Shown here piece after piece: positions 52,801-61,243 of a stretch of 64,000 nucleotides of DNA. Source of the DNA: Bacteroidales bacterium (GTDB lineage Bacteria; Bacteroidota; Bacteroidia; Bacteroidales; Paludibacteraceae); contig SUXD01000001.1 in the NCBI GenBank assembly GCA_015061145.1, forward strand, positions 1-64,000, given 5' to 3'. The stretch's first letter is position 1. Every line of letters begins with the position of its first letter. The notes beneath the pieces are model-generated. The model saw nothing but the letters and a program-made list of their open reading frames with translations. It was not told the origin of the DNA and ran no database searches. The position numbers and the translations under genes are program-made.

Positions 52801-53345
52801 ATTCAAATACTGGCGGACAGTCATCAAAAGCTACTCCGCTGGGTGCTATCGCTAAGTTTGCCGCTTCAGGTAAACGTGTCCGCAAGAAAGACCTTGGTAT
52901 GATTGCCACTACTTACGGATATGTTTATGTGGCTCAAGTGGCTATGGGCGCCGATCAAGCTCAGTGCTTGAAGGCTATCCGTGAAGCTGAGGCATACGAC
53001 GGTCCGTCATTGGTAATCGCTTATGCTCCTTGTATCAACCACGGATTGAAGAAGGGTATGGGCAAATCGCAAGCCGAAGAGGATGCTGCAGTAAAATGCG
53101 GATACTGGCACTTGTGGCGTTTCAACCCTGCGTTGGAGGCCGAAGGAAAGAATCCTTTCACACTCGACAGCAAAGAGCCTGATTGGAGCGGATTCCAAGA
53201 ATACCTGAAAGGTGAGGTTCGTTTCGCGTCAGTGATGAAACAATATCCTGCTGAAGCGGCTGACTTGTTCAACGCTTGCGAGGAAATGGCTAAGAAACGT
53301 TATCAAAGCTACATCCGTATGACCAATATGGATTGGAGCAAATAA
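49806..53345 (+). CDS. nifJ: pyruvate:ferredoxin (flavodoxin) oxidoreductase
   Basis: An 1179-residue single-chain PFOR that turns pyruvate and CoA into acetyl-CoA and CO2 and reduces ferredoxin, the main anaerobic route. Order of domains: pyrimidine-binding TPP domain (YPITPSSTMAEYVDEW near 35), transketolase C-type and gamma domains, then an inserted ferredoxin domain with CIQCNKCAYVCPHA (about 688) and CLGCGNCADVCPGNP (about 743). The proximal-cluster cysteines CSGCGETPYV (about 815) and the pyrophosphate-binding TPP domain GDGASYDIGYGGLDH (about 966) follow. Full length. A perfect terminator follows. Confidence 0.97.
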   Translation: MAKEKKFITCDGNQAAAHISYMFSEVAAIYPITPSSTMAEYVDEWSAAGRKNIFGETVLVQEMQSEGGAAGAVHGSLQAGALTTTYTASQGLLLMIPNMYKIAGELLPCVFHVSARTLASHALCIFGDHQDVMACRQTGFAMLCEGSVQEVMDLAGVAHLATIKSRVPFINFFDGFRTSHEIQKIEMLENEDLAGLIDQKALAEFRARALNPNNPVARGMAENPDHFFQHREACNPYYNNVPEIVEEYMKEISAITGRKYGLFDYYGAADADRVIVAMGSVTEAIRETIDYLTAKGEKVGLISVHLYRPFSAKHFLSVLPKTAKRVAVLDRTKEPGATGEPLYLDVKDVLFGKENAPLVVGGRYGLGSKDTTPAQILAVYENLSLKEPKNLFTIGIVDDVTFTSLPKKEEIAVGGDGMFEAKFYGLGADGTVGANKNSVKIIGDNTNKHCQAYFSYDSKKSGGFTCSHLRFGDTPIRSTYLVNTPNFVACHVQAYLRMYDVTRGLRQNGTFLLNTIWNADELAKNLPNNVKRYFAQKNIKVYYINATKIAQEIGLGNRTNTILQSAFFRITGVIPVDLAIEQMKKFIVKSYGKKGEDVVNKNYAAVDRGGEYAELKVDPAWANLADDATVANNDPAFINEVVRPINAQDGDLLPVSAFKGIEDGTWQQGTAKYEKRGVAAFVPAWNAANCIQCNKCAYVCPHAAIRPFVLDADEQKGAQFETIKAVGRTFEGMTFRMQVDVMDCLGCGNCADVCPGNPKAGGKALTMVPLEGELKEAANWDYCVNNVKSKQDLVDIKSNVKNSQFATPLFEFSGACSGCGETPYVKLISQLFGDREMVANATGCSSIYSGSVPSTPYTTNEKGQGPAWANSLFEDFCEFGLGMELANKKMRARLVELMTKGQSCDCCSDELKALFAEWLENKDNADKTKELAEKIIPAVNACSCDICKGISELSHFIVKRSQWIIGGDGASYDIGYGGLDHVIASGENVNILVLDTEVYSNTGGQSSKATPLGAIAKFAASGKRVRKKDLGMIATTYGYVYVAQVAMGADQAQCLKAIREAEAYDGPSLVIAYAPCINHGLKKGMGKSQAEEDAAVKCGYWHLWRFNPALEAEGKNPFTLDSKEPDWSGFQEYLKGEVRFASVMKQYPAEAADLFNACEEMAKKRYQSYIRMTNMDWSK

Positions 53346-53359
53346 TATTTATTAACCGT

Positions 53360-53399
53360 AGAAAATCAAAAGGGAGCAATCCCTTTTGATTTTCTTTTT
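53360..53399 (+). terminator. terminator after nifJ
   Basis: A 16-bp perfect stem (53360-53375 with 53380-53395) around the loop GCAA, then TTTT. Confidence 0.92.
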
Positions 53400-53414
53400 C
53401 TAAAACTTTAATTT

Positions 53415-53582
53415 ATGGCTAAAAGCAGTGTTATTTTGGGAGTTTGCGGAAAATTGGCCGCAATGGTAGGCGTGGATGCAACCATTATGCGTGTAATTTT
53501 TGTTGTTCTTGCGCTTTGTGGAGGTATTGGTATTCTCGGATACCTTATCCTTTGGCTGGTGCTAATGCTTCTTGGAAAATAA
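53415..53582 (+). CDS. minimal PspC-domain membrane protein, 55 residues
   Basis: A 55-codon gene, ATG 53415 to TAA 53582. It encodes MAKSSVILGVCGKLAAMVGV, then DATIMRVIFVVLALCGGIGI and LGYLILWLVLMLLGK. GVCGKLA, VDATIMRVIFV and GYLILW are the PspC-domain core, with one or two membrane segments. PspC domains take part in envelope stress responses; single-domain forms of this size occur in Bacteroidota and their role is not known. It lies between two strong terminators, so it needs its own promoter, which I did not find. Confidence 0.82.
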   Translation: MAKSSVILGVCGKLAAMVGVDATIMRVIFVVLALCGGIGILGYLILWLVLMLLGK

Positions 53583-53604
53583 GAACTCCTGAGAACTGAT
53601 GAAT

Positions 53605-53636
53605 AAAGCCGAGCGATATCGCTCGGCTTTTGTTTT
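53605..53636 (+). terminator. terminator after the PspC-like gene
   Basis: AAAGCCGAGCGAT and its exact complement form a 26-base perfect palindrome (53605-53630) with TTTTGTTTT after it. Confidence 0.92.
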
Positions 53637-53818
53637 ATATTTTCCAAATACTTTTGTACAAAAGTATTTGTTTTCTCACCGAAAACAAATAAAAAACGCT
53701 TAAAAATGAACACTATATAGACAAGAATAAAGTCGTTTTTTTAAATTGTATAATTGAGAGATTTTCATTACTTTTAAATGCGAATTGTTGGAGGTGACGA
53801 AATTAAAATCATAGCGGT

Positions 53819-56494
53819 ATGAAAATAAAATCATTTGTTTTATATATCTTCCTTTTTGTGTGCATGCTGGCGGAAGCGTCAAAGAGCGATGGCGTCCATT
53901 TGCGCCCTACAGTGTGCGATATTCCTGAAATGGACAATATTCTCACTATTGATGTCAGCGATAATGAACTCTGGGATTCTATTAGTGTGCTGTCCTCTCG
54001 GTCGTTAACGGTTAAGGACAATAAAACGTTGAATTATACGGTTCCAATAATTCTTTTTGTTGAAGATACTGTTGATTCGTCTGCTGTATATGTGCGTTGG
54101 CGCGATGGCAACCCAGATACCGCTAAAGTTTATTTCCATTATCCGGAGTCATTTGAGCCCTATTTTCAGGTTGAGAAGGTGGTGGAAGGAGACGAATGCT
54201 TGCGAGAAGGAACCGAATTGAAGCAGACTGTTCGTGTGCGTACCACATGCCCTACGGCGTTTTTGATGGTTGGTACAGGAATAGACGCGCCAAAAAGTAT
54301 ATTGGAATGGGAGCAGCGCAGCGTTTCCTTGTCTGGTGCTGACGTCAAGGAAATGGAATCGAATTATTATGAGGTGAAGATGCATGCTGGGGATGTGTTT
54401 GAATATAAAGAAAATATACTGATAAAGAAAATTAATAAAATTGAAAGATTAAGCGCAGTGTCTTTTGGCGGCATCTTTGTTGACAGTTATTCGTCCAAAG
54501 TGTTTTTGGTGGACATGCTGTATGATAATGCGTTCGGTTTGTGTAAAGACCAGACTTATCATGTGAATTCGTGCGAAGAAATAGAAAAGGCGAAAAGATT
54601 TTATTTTTATAACCCCAAAGTTTCTTCTTATGAACTGCTGACAACAGATGTCCCATCTGGCGCAACGGTTGTGATGGACGCAAATGGCGCTAAAAGAGGA
54701 TATGTTGATTATACGCTTCATCTGACGGTTGACAGAAGACAAACGGATTATATTCATTACAAACGGAATATGAAAGATGGAACGGTAGATTACGGTGTAC
54801 TTACAGTAGAACTTCTTCCTTGCATTACTAGTGTGACGGTGCAGAAAAATGATAATGAAATATGTAATGATGATCCGTGCGATTACGATGGTCCGAGCAT
54901 TCTGATTAATGAAGTGATGGTTTCGCCCGAAACAAATGATGGCGCGATTTATACTTCAGATGCAAGTGCAAAAACGGAACGTGGTGGCGAGTGGCTTGAG
55001 TTATACAATCCCGATGTTTGCCATGCGGTGGATATTTCCGGCTATTTTTTCGGGAATGCCACATCGGATACACCTGCTCCTAATGCCGCAGGGACTCTTG
55101 ACAATCTTTCTGCGGGATTTGTGCTGCCAGAAGGGACAATTGTTCCGCCTTGCGGATATTGCGTCTTGCGTGGAGAGTTTGCCGATGATGTGGACGAAGG
55201 CAGGAGGGTGGAGAATGGCGGCAATGTGGTGGTCATCAATCTGGATGAACATTTGGATCGGTTCTGCTTGGACGAACGAGGGTGGAGATTCTGGTTGCCG
55301 AACAATGCCGGCTGGTTTGGATTCTACAACAGGGAAGGTGTTCCGCAAGATGCAGTAAGGTGGGGAACCGATGATGAGAGTACATTGAGTTTGGATGGAC
55401 AGCCATGCAATGCCGAAATAGGCGAATATGCTGGCACTTTGCCGTCTTATAGCGAAATACAGGATAGCCGTAAAGCTTATCCGTTTACGAAAAGAGTACC
55501 CGATGTTGCAGGTATGTCTTTGGCAAGGAAGACGGATGCGGGAGAATGGTCGGATGTGTTGATTCGTCCCACTATCGGATACGAAAACGCAGCCCCTTAT
55601 CATCGTGCCGATGAGCGATGTACGGGAAGCATCACATTGAATCCGCATGGGGGAATAGGACCGTTTTCTTATCAGTGGAACGATGCTCGAATGCAGAAAA
55701 CGCCGACTGCGACGGGACTCTGCGAAGGTACCTATTGCTGTGAAATCACTGATTTGGGCACGGGTTTTTCAAGAGTTCAATGCGTTACATTGGAAACATA
55801 TTCCATCGATTGCCCTGATTGTCCTGAGGAAATCCCTACAGATACCGTTGAAGTGGAGGTGAAAGGTGATGCTTACAGCCATGAAGGTAAAATTTATCGT
55901 AAGAGTGATGTATATTGCGAACACTTTTATACGCCAAGGGGGTGTGATAGTGTTTCGTGCCTGAAACTGACATTAATTCCTGTCGAGGAAAATGATCCGT
56001 CAGTGTGTGGCGATGTGAAGGTTGTTCTCCGTGATACGGTGTGTTCCGTTGATTATTATCACAAGAATGGATTTGAAATTGATTTGAGTGGTGAGCGTGG
56101 AACTAAAGTTTATCAGTATATGGGCGAAACGACTGAAGGGTGCGATAGCTTGGTTATGTTATATCTTGTACTGGAGCCATGTCTTGAAGATGATGATAAA
56201 ACTGAGGGGCAAGAACCTTGCGATGAGTCGCAGGGTGTAGTGCCGGATTTGTACTTTACGCCGAATGCAGATGGTGTTCACGATAGGTGGGAAATTGCCA
56301 GCATAGGCTGCTTTGGACATGAGGTTGTCATCTTTGATCGCTTTGGCAAAGAACTCTGTGCTTGGAGAAATAATTTTGACGGTTGGGACGGCACATATCT
56401 TGGCAAACCGATGCCATCAACGGATTATTGGTATTCTATTCGATTGTTGCCACACGGAAAAATCTATACAGGGCATTTTACGTTGGCAAGGTGA
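53819..56494 (+). CDS. T9SS type B substrate with lamin-tail-like domain
   Basis: An 891-residue secreted protein. Signal peptide (MKIKSFVLYIFLFVCMLAEA), then about 340 residues I cannot place. A lamin-tail-like domain (about 360-600) follows with ILINEVMVSP, GGEWLELYNPDVCHAVDISGY and FVLPEGTIVPPCGYCVL. One SprB-like repeat (GIGPFSYQWNDARMQKTPTATGL) is next, then a cysteine-rich region with two CDSL-type segments. The end is a CHU_C type B sorting domain (LYFTPNADGVHDRWEI, FDRFGKELCAW, STDYWYSIRL). It has 30 or more cysteines, unusual for a secreted protein in this window. No PorP partner is next to it. Function unknown beyond probable surface display. Confidence 0.78.
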   Translation: MKIKSFVLYIFLFVCMLAEASKSDGVHLRPTVCDIPEMDNILTIDVSDNELWDSISVLSSRSLTVKDNKTLNYTVPIILFVEDTVDSSAVYVRWRDGNPDTAKVYFHYPESFEPYFQVEKVVEGDECLREGTELKQTVRVRTTCPTAFLMVGTGIDAPKSILEWEQRSVSLSGADVKEMESNYYEVKMHAGDVFEYKENILIKKINKIERLSAVSFGGIFVDSYSSKVFLVDMLYDNAFGLCKDQTYHVNSCEEIEKAKRFYFYNPKVSSYELLTTDVPSGATVVMDANGAKRGYVDYTLHLTVDRRQTDYIHYKRNMKDGTVDYGVLTVELLPCITSVTVQKNDNEICNDDPCDYDGPSILINEVMVSPETNDGAIYTSDASAKTERGGEWLELYNPDVCHAVDISGYFFGNATSDTPAPNAAGTLDNLSAGFVLPEGTIVPPCGYCVLRGEFADDVDEGRRVENGGNVVVINLDEHLDRFCLDERGWRFWLPNNAGWFGFYNREGVPQDAVRWGTDDESTLSLDGQPCNAEIGEYAGTLPSYSEIQDSRKAYPFTKRVPDVAGMSLARKTDAGEWSDVLIRPTIGYENAAPYHRADERCTGSITLNPHGGIGPFSYQWNDARMQKTPTATGLCEGTYCCEITDLGTGFSRVQCVTLETYSIDCPDCPEEIPTDTVEVEVKGDAYSHEGKIYRKSDVYCEHFYTPRGCDSVSCLKLTLIPVEENDPSVCGDVKVVLRDTVCSVDYYHKNGFEIDLSGERGTKVYQYMGETTEGCDSLVMLYLVLEPCLEDDDKTEGQEPCDESQGVVPDLYFTPNADGVHDRWEIASIGCFGHEVVIFDRFGKELCAWRNNFDGWDGTYLGKPMPSTDYWYSIRLLPHGKIYTGHFTLAR

Positions 56495-56497
56495 TGC

Positions 56498-56533
56498 AAA
56501 AAAAGAACAGCACCCGCAAAGCGAATGCTGTTC
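56498..56533 (-). terminator. terminator after rpsA
   Basis: GAACAGCA..CGC (56505-56517) pairs with GCG..TGCTGTTC (56521-56533) with an internal mismatch pair. On the minus strand seven T follow. Confidence 0.85.
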
Positions 56534-56563
56534 CTCTCTTGAAAATATTGGGATTATGGATGA

Positions 56564-58348
56564 TTATTCTCCTTTTTCCAATTTTTCTTTCAAAGCGGCC
56601 AAATCTTCGATGTCGCCAAGAGTTGTTTTTTCCAATACTGGAGCGTTCAACTCTTCTTTCTTCGATTTTTTAGAAGATTTTTTTGCTTTAGGTTCTTCTT
56701 CTCCGTTAGCTGCTTTTGCTTCGTCTTCGAAGATGCGGCTGTGAGAGAGGATGATGCGTTTAGCATCCTTGTTGAATTCGATTACTTTGAATTGGAGTTT
56801 TTCGTCCAATTTAGCTTGTGAACCGTCTTCTTTTACAAGGTGTTTCGGAGTTGCGAATCCTTCAACGCCATAAGGCAATGCGATAACTGCGCCTTTGTCC
56901 ATCATTTCGATGATAGTTCCTTCGTGGATGCTGTCAACAGTGAAGATGGTTTCGAATACGTCCCAAGGATTTTCTTCCAATTGTTTGTGGCCGAGGCTCA
57001 AACGACGGTTTTCTTTGTCGATTTCCAGCACTTGAACTTCGATGTCCGCACCCAGCTGAGTGAATTCTGACGGGTGTTTGATTTTCTTAGTCCAAGAAAG
57101 GTCAGAAATGTGAATCAAGCCGTCAACGCCTTCTTCGATTTCAACGAATACGCCGAAGTTGGTGAAGTTGCGAACTTTTGCAGTGTGCTTGGTTCCAACA
57201 GCGTACTTCTCTTCGATGTTTTCCCATGGATCTGGTTTGAGTTGTTTGATACCCAAAGACATCTTGCGCTCGTCGCGGTCGAGTGTCAGGATAACAGCCT
57301 CTACTTCGTCGCCAACTTTCAAGAAGTCTTGTGCAGAGCGCAAGTGGAGCGACCAGCTCATTTCAGATACGTGAATCAGACCTTCAACGCCCGGAGCAAT
57401 TTCAACAAATGCTCCGTAATCAGCCATCACAACAACTTTACCTTTCACTTTGTCACCAACTTTCAGGTTAGGGTCGAGTGCATCCCAAGGATGAGGAGTG
57501 AGTTGTTTCAAGCCGAGAGCAATACGTTTTTTGTCGTCATCGAAATCAAGGATAACAACATTCAATTTCTGATCCAAAGAAACGATTTCTTCAGGGTGTG
57601 TCACGCGGCCCCAAGAAAGGTCGGTGATGTGGATAAGACCATCTACGCCGCCAAGGTCGATGAATACGCCGTAAGAAGTGATGTTCTTAACAGTACCTTC
57701 GAGCACTTGTCCTTTTTCAAGTTTGCCGATGATATCTTTTTTCTGTTGTTCAAGTTCAGCCTCGATGAGCGCTTTGTGAGAAACAACAACATTTTTGAAT
57801 TCATGGTTGATTTTAACCACTTTGAATTCCATTGTTTTGCCTACGAAGATATCGTAGTCGCGGATAGGACGAACATCGATTTGAGAACCAGGCAAGAATG
57901 CTTCGATTCCGAATACGTCAACAATCATACCGCCTTTCGTACGGCATTTAACGTATCCTTTGATGATTTCGTCGTTCTCCAAAGCTTCGTTAACGCGATC
58001 CCATGAGCGGTTTACGCGAGCTTTTTTGTGAGAAAGAATAAGTTGTCCTTTTTTGTCTTCAGGACTTTCGATGAAAACTTCAACTTTGTCGCCGACTTTG
58101 ATATCTTCGCCGCGGAATTCGCTCATCGGGATGATACCGTCTGATTTGTAGCCGATTTCTACTACAACTTCTCTCTTGTTCATTGAGATGATTGTACCTT
58201 CGGTTACTTCTTTGTCTTTGATTTCGTTGAGGGTGTTGTCATAGATTTTTGTCAAGTCTTCCTTGTTCATTTCTGGTTTGACACCACCGTTTTCGAATGC
58301 TTCCCAGTCGAAGTTTTCGTCTGGATTAACAGCTTTGTAATCTGTCAT
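56564..58348 (-). CDS. rpsA: 30S ribosomal protein S1
   Basis: A 594-residue S1 with six OB-fold S1 repeats between about residues 45 and 540. Typical blocks are [68 protein letters not shown] and [23 protein letters not shown] Lys/Glu-rich tail ([13 protein letters not shown]) follows. It brings mRNA to the 30S subunit, which matters because Bacteroidota genes rarely carry Shine-Dalgarno sequences. A promoter element (58410-58417) and a 14-base palindrome in the leader (58364-58377) lie upstream. Confidence 0.95.
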   Translation of the reverse strand: MTDYKAVNPDENFDWEAFENGGVKPEMNKEDLTKIYDNTLNEIKDKEVTEGTIISMNKREVVVEIGYKSDGIIPMSEFRGEDIKVGDKVEVFIESPEDKKGQLILSHKKARVNRSWDRVNEALENDEIIKGYVKCRTKGGMIVDVFGIEAFLPGSQIDVRPIRDYDIFVGKTMEFKVVKINHEFKNVVVSHKALIEAELEQQKKDIIGKLEKGQVLEGTVKNITSYGVFIDLGGVDGLIHITDLSWGRVTHPEEIVSLDQKLNVVILDFDDDKKRIALGLKQLTPHPWDALDPNLKVGDKVKGKVVVMADYGAFVEIAPGVEGLIHVSEMSWSLHLRSAQDFLKVGDEVEAVILTLDRDERKMSLGIKQLKPDPWENIEEKYAVGTKHTAKVRNFTNFGVFVEIEEGVDGLIHISDLSWTKKIKHPSEFTQLGADIEVQVLEIDKENRRLSLGHKQLEENPWDVFETIFTVDSIHEGTIIEMMDKGAVIALPYGVEGFATPKHLVKEDGSQAKLDEKLQFKVIEFNKDAKRIILSHSRIFEDEAKAANGEEEPKAKKSSKKSKKEELNAPVLEKTTLGDIEDLAALKEKLEKGE

Positions 58349-58363
58349 TTAGTTTTTAATTGT

Positions 58364-58377
58364 GCCTAATTTTAGGC
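58364..58377 (-). promoter_or_regulatory. palindromic hairpin in the rpsA leader
   Basis: GCCTAA and TTAGGC form a 6-bp hairpin about 16 bases before the rpsA ATG, in a leader of about 55 bases. S1 is autoregulated in Escherichia coli by binding its own leader, so this is a candidate site; the inference rests on position only. Confidence 0.4.
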
Positions 58378-58409
58378 GGGTTAAACAATATGGTTAATAA
58401 ACACGGCTG

Positions 58410-58417
58410 CAAAGGTA
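58410..58417 (-). promoter_or_regulatory. -7 promoter element of rpsA
   Basis: TACCTTTG on the minus strand (plus CAAAGGTA), 61 bases before the rpsA ATG. Confidence 0.65.
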
Positions 58418-58513
58418 CAAAAAAGAATCGATAAACAAGAGCCGTGAAACAAGAAAATCGTAGGGGATGAGAAAATTACACAGGTTCAATACACATTCTC
58501 AGCATCGTTGCGG

Positions 58514-60439
58514 TTACTTCTCCACCACGATGGCTTCGGTGCGGCGGTTCAGAGCGCGTCCTTCTTCGGTGTCGTTTGTCGCTATGGGTCTGTCGGGACC
58601 GAATCCTTCGCACGAAAGGCGGCTGATGGGAATGCCTTTCTTCACGAGGTAGTCGAGAACGGCTTTGGCGCGGTGTCTCGACAGTGCTATGTTGTATTCG
58701 TGCGAGCCCTTGTTGTCGGTGTGCCCGCCCAGTTGTATCTTCACGCGCGGATATTGGCGCAGGAAGTCGCAAAGGCGGTCGAGTTCGGCGCGCGATTCTT
58801 TTTTCAGATGGTACGAGTCGAAGTCGAAGAAGATGTTCCGCAAAATGAGTTTGCGACCCGTTTCTATTTTGGGCAGTTCCACTTCTTGGTTCACTTTTAT
58901 GTGTACGCTGTCGCCTTCGTCAAAGTGTCCCGAGTAGAACAGGTATCCTTTTTTGCTGACATTGAAGCCGTATTCCTTGTCGGCGGGCAGACAGGCGAGG
59001 AAATCGCCGCTTTTGTTGTCCGAAACCGACTGATAGACGGTCTTGTTGCTGTTAAGGTCAAAAACTTCCACTTTGGCTTGTATGCCGTTTTGCGAGTCGT
59101 AGTCGGTCACTTGCCCTTTGAAGTATTTCACGGGGTCGGGGCGTATGGCCTGATAGAGTTCCACTTCGTAGATGTCTTTCTGCCGTCCGTTGTTTTGTAT
59201 GCCGTTCGACGAGAAATACGCCTTGTCGCCCGCCACGTTCACCACAAAGCCTATTTCGTCGCGGTGGGTGTTTAGCGGGTAACCCAGGTTTTTCACGGGC
59301 GACCATTTGTTGTCGGGTGTCCGTCGCGACATGAATATGTCGTAGCCGCCCAGTCCCGGATGTCCGGTGGAAGAGAAATAAAGCGTTTTGTTGTCGGCGT
59401 GAAAAAAAGGCGAGAATTCGTCTTCGACAGTGTTGATGGGCTCGCCTGCATTCACGGGTTCGCTGAAGGTGAGTATGCCGTTTTCGTTCATTTGCACTTT
59501 GCATACCCAGATGTCTTTTTTGCCTTTTCCTCCCGGACGGTTGCTCGAGAAGTAGAGCTCGTCGCCGCTGGCCGAAAAGCAAGGGCTTGTTTCCCAGAAT
59601 TTAGTGTTCAGCGGTTCGCCCGGATTTACAGGGGTGCTCCAAGTGTCGCCGTTCTTTATGGAATAGTAGATGTCGCATCCGCCCAATCCTGTGCGACGGT
59701 CGCAGGCTACAAAAAACATGTACCTCCCGTCGAACGAGAATGTTTGTGCGCCTTCGTTGCCAGTAGTGTTCATCGGTGCGCCAATGTTTTTGCTTACGGT
59801 CCATTCGCCGTTCACCTTCTTGCTGTGGTATATTTCCTCATGGAATCCGATGGTTGTGCTGCTGTTGGCGAGTTTTCCCACAAGTACGGTCATCGACAGC
59901 GTCTGCTCGTCGGCGGTTACGCTTGGCCAGTAGTCGTCGTAGATGGTGTTGAGCTTCGGCCCTAAGTTGTGTGGTTCAAAAGGGATGGGTTTCTTAAAGA
60001 GCGCAATGGCTGTTTCGCATTTGTCTATCCAGCTCTGAATTCTTCCTGTCCGTTCTTTTTGCGGTATGTTCTGAAATGAATTGAAGGAATCTTCGTAAAA
60101 ACCGTTCTCATATTGCGCAATGCCCAGTCGGGTGAGTGTTTGTGTGTAGTTCGGGTAGCTGTCGTAGGCTATTCTTTTCAAGGTGTTGATGCGGGCAGTC
60201 TCGTTTTCTTGCGATTTGTACACTTCGGCCATCACCCAATAGGCGTCAACAAAATTTTTGTCGTGCTTGATGGCGTTGCGCAGTGCGTCGAGGGCTTCTT
60301 TGTTGTTGCCCAGACGATATTGCGAGACTCCCTGATAATAGTCTTTTTCCGCTGCTTTCGAGGTCGTGTTCAAGTTTTGGCACAATGCCATTTGGTACAG
60401 ACCTGACAATAGGAAGAGTATGAAAAGGACCTTTCTCAT
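58514..60439 (-). CDS. porE: PorE-like T9SS protein (TPR, PD40, CRD, OmpA)
   Basis: A 641-residue envelope protein with signal peptide (MRKVLFILFLLSGLYQMALC). TPR repeats follow (YYQGVSQYRLGNNKEALDAL, about 34-140), then a PD40 propeller with SFDGRYMFFVACDRRTGLGG, YFSSNRPGGKGKKDIWV and YFSSTGHPGLGGYDIFM. Next come a carboxypeptidase-regulatory-like domain (about 435-510, FKGQVTDYDSQNGIQAKV) and an OmpA domain (about 530-641, LGGHTDNKGSHEYNIALSR). This is the four-domain layout of P. gingivalis PorE (PG1058), which ties the T9SS to peptidoglycan. It follows plsC by 9 bases. Confidence 0.85.
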   Translation of the reverse strand: MRKVLFILFLLSGLYQMALCQNLNTTSKAAEKDYYQGVSQYRLGNNKEALDALRNAIKHDKNFVDAYWVMAEVYKSQENETARINTLKRIAYDSYPNYTQTLTRLGIAQYENGFYEDSFNSFQNIPQKERTGRIQSWIDKCETAIALFKKPIPFEPHNLGPKLNTIYDDYWPSVTADEQTLSMTVLVGKLANSSTTIGFHEEIYHSKKVNGEWTVSKNIGAPMNTTGNEGAQTFSFDGRYMFFVACDRRTGLGGCDIYYSIKNGDTWSTPVNPGEPLNTKFWETSPCFSASGDELYFSSNRPGGKGKKDIWVCKVQMNENGILTFSEPVNAGEPINTVEDEFSPFFHADNKTLYFSSTGHPGLGGYDIFMSRRTPDNKWSPVKNLGYPLNTHRDEIGFVVNVAGDKAYFSSNGIQNNGRQKDIYEVELYQAIRPDPVKYFKGQVTDYDSQNGIQAKVEVFDLNSNKTVYQSVSDNKSGDFLACLPADKEYGFNVSKKGYLFYSGHFDEGDSVHIKVNQEVELPKIETGRKLILRNIFFDFDSYHLKKESRAELDRLCDFLRQYPRVKIQLGGHTDNKGSHEYNIALSRHRAKAVLDYLVKKGIPISRLSCEGFGPDRPIATNDTEEGRALNRRTEAIVVEK

Positions 60440-60448
60440 ATAAAATGG

Positions 60449-61180
60449 TTAGTGTTTTACGTCATTTGCGATGATGCTCCGTATCTTTTCTATGTCTTCG
60501 GTGTTGTGCTGTCCGTTGTGTGGCAGCGACACTTCTTCGTGGAATATAAGCTCTATTTTGTGTGGTTTGAGCAGAAAAGAGGTGCGTGGCATCACTTCAA
60601 ATGCTCCACTGATGGATACGGGAATGATGGGCAGCGACAAGTCCGATGCTATTTGGAATGCGCCTCTTTTGAAAGTGTTCACATTGCCATCGAATGTGCG
60701 CGAACCTTCAGGGAAAATGACAACCGAAAGGCCGTTTTGAAGTTTCTTTTTTGCGTCTTCGATGCTCTGGAGTGCCGATTTGCTTTGTCCGCGTGTGATG
60801 AAGATGTGACCGGCCGATTTGCATGCCGGGCCGACAAACGGTATTTTCTCCAATTCTTTCTTCATGATCCATTTGAATGGTATGTTCAACCATCCGTAAA
60901 CAGCAAAGATGTCGAACAGGCTCTGATGATTGCAAACAAAAATGTATGACTGGTCAGGACGGATGTGCTCACGACCGCTAACTTTCACCCTGACAAAAGC
61001 CATGTAGCAGGTTATTCTCGACCATATCATGGCGGGATAGAATCCCCATACTCGGTCGTTGAAAAGTGCGCACATAACAATAGTGGTAAGTGCAGTAAGT
61101 ATGGTTGTTACCAAAAAAATAGGGAAGAATATCAACCACTGATATAAGAAAAATATGGGGTTTATGCTTCGCTTTTTCAT
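60449..61180 (-). CDS. plsC: 1-acyl-sn-glycerol-3-phosphate acyltransferase
   Basis: A 243-residue membrane-bound acyltransferase that makes phosphatidate. Motif I NHQSLFDIF (NHxxxxD), motif II near WIMKKELEKIPFVG, motif III FPEGSRTFDG and a later PIIPVSI. An N-terminal hydrophobic stretch (LYQWLIFFPIFLVTTILTALTTIVMCA) anchors it. Start at 61180, with a promoter element at 61201-61208, 9 bases before porE. Confidence 0.9.
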   Translation of the reverse strand: MKKRSINPIFFLYQWLIFFPIFLVTTILTALTTIVMCALFNDRVWGFYPAMIWSRITCYMAFVRVKVSGREHIRPDQSYIFVCNHQSLFDIFAVYGWLNIPFKWIMKKELEKIPFVGPACKSAGHIFITRGQSKSALQSIEDAKKKLQNGLSVVIFPEGSRTFDGNVNTFKRGAFQIASDLSLPIIPVSISGAFEVMPRTSFLLKPHKIELIFHEEVSLPHNGQHNTEDIEKIRSIIANDVKH

Positions 61181-61200
61181 AGAAATAATTTTTTGATAAT

Positions 61201-61208
61201 CAAAATTA
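61201..61208 (-). promoter_or_regulatory. -7 promoter element of plsC-porE
   Basis: TAATTTTG on the minus strand (plus CAAAATTA), 20 bases before the plsC ATG. Confidence 0.5.
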
Positions 61209-61243
61209 GAACAAAAAAATGAAAATGCAAAATAGTGGATTTG

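Noticed and set aside
57074-58006. 310-residue open frame on the plus strand
   Set aside because: It is antisense to the strongly conserved rpsA repeats and its sequence (many F, N and V) is the usual mirror of S1 codons; no family resemblance.
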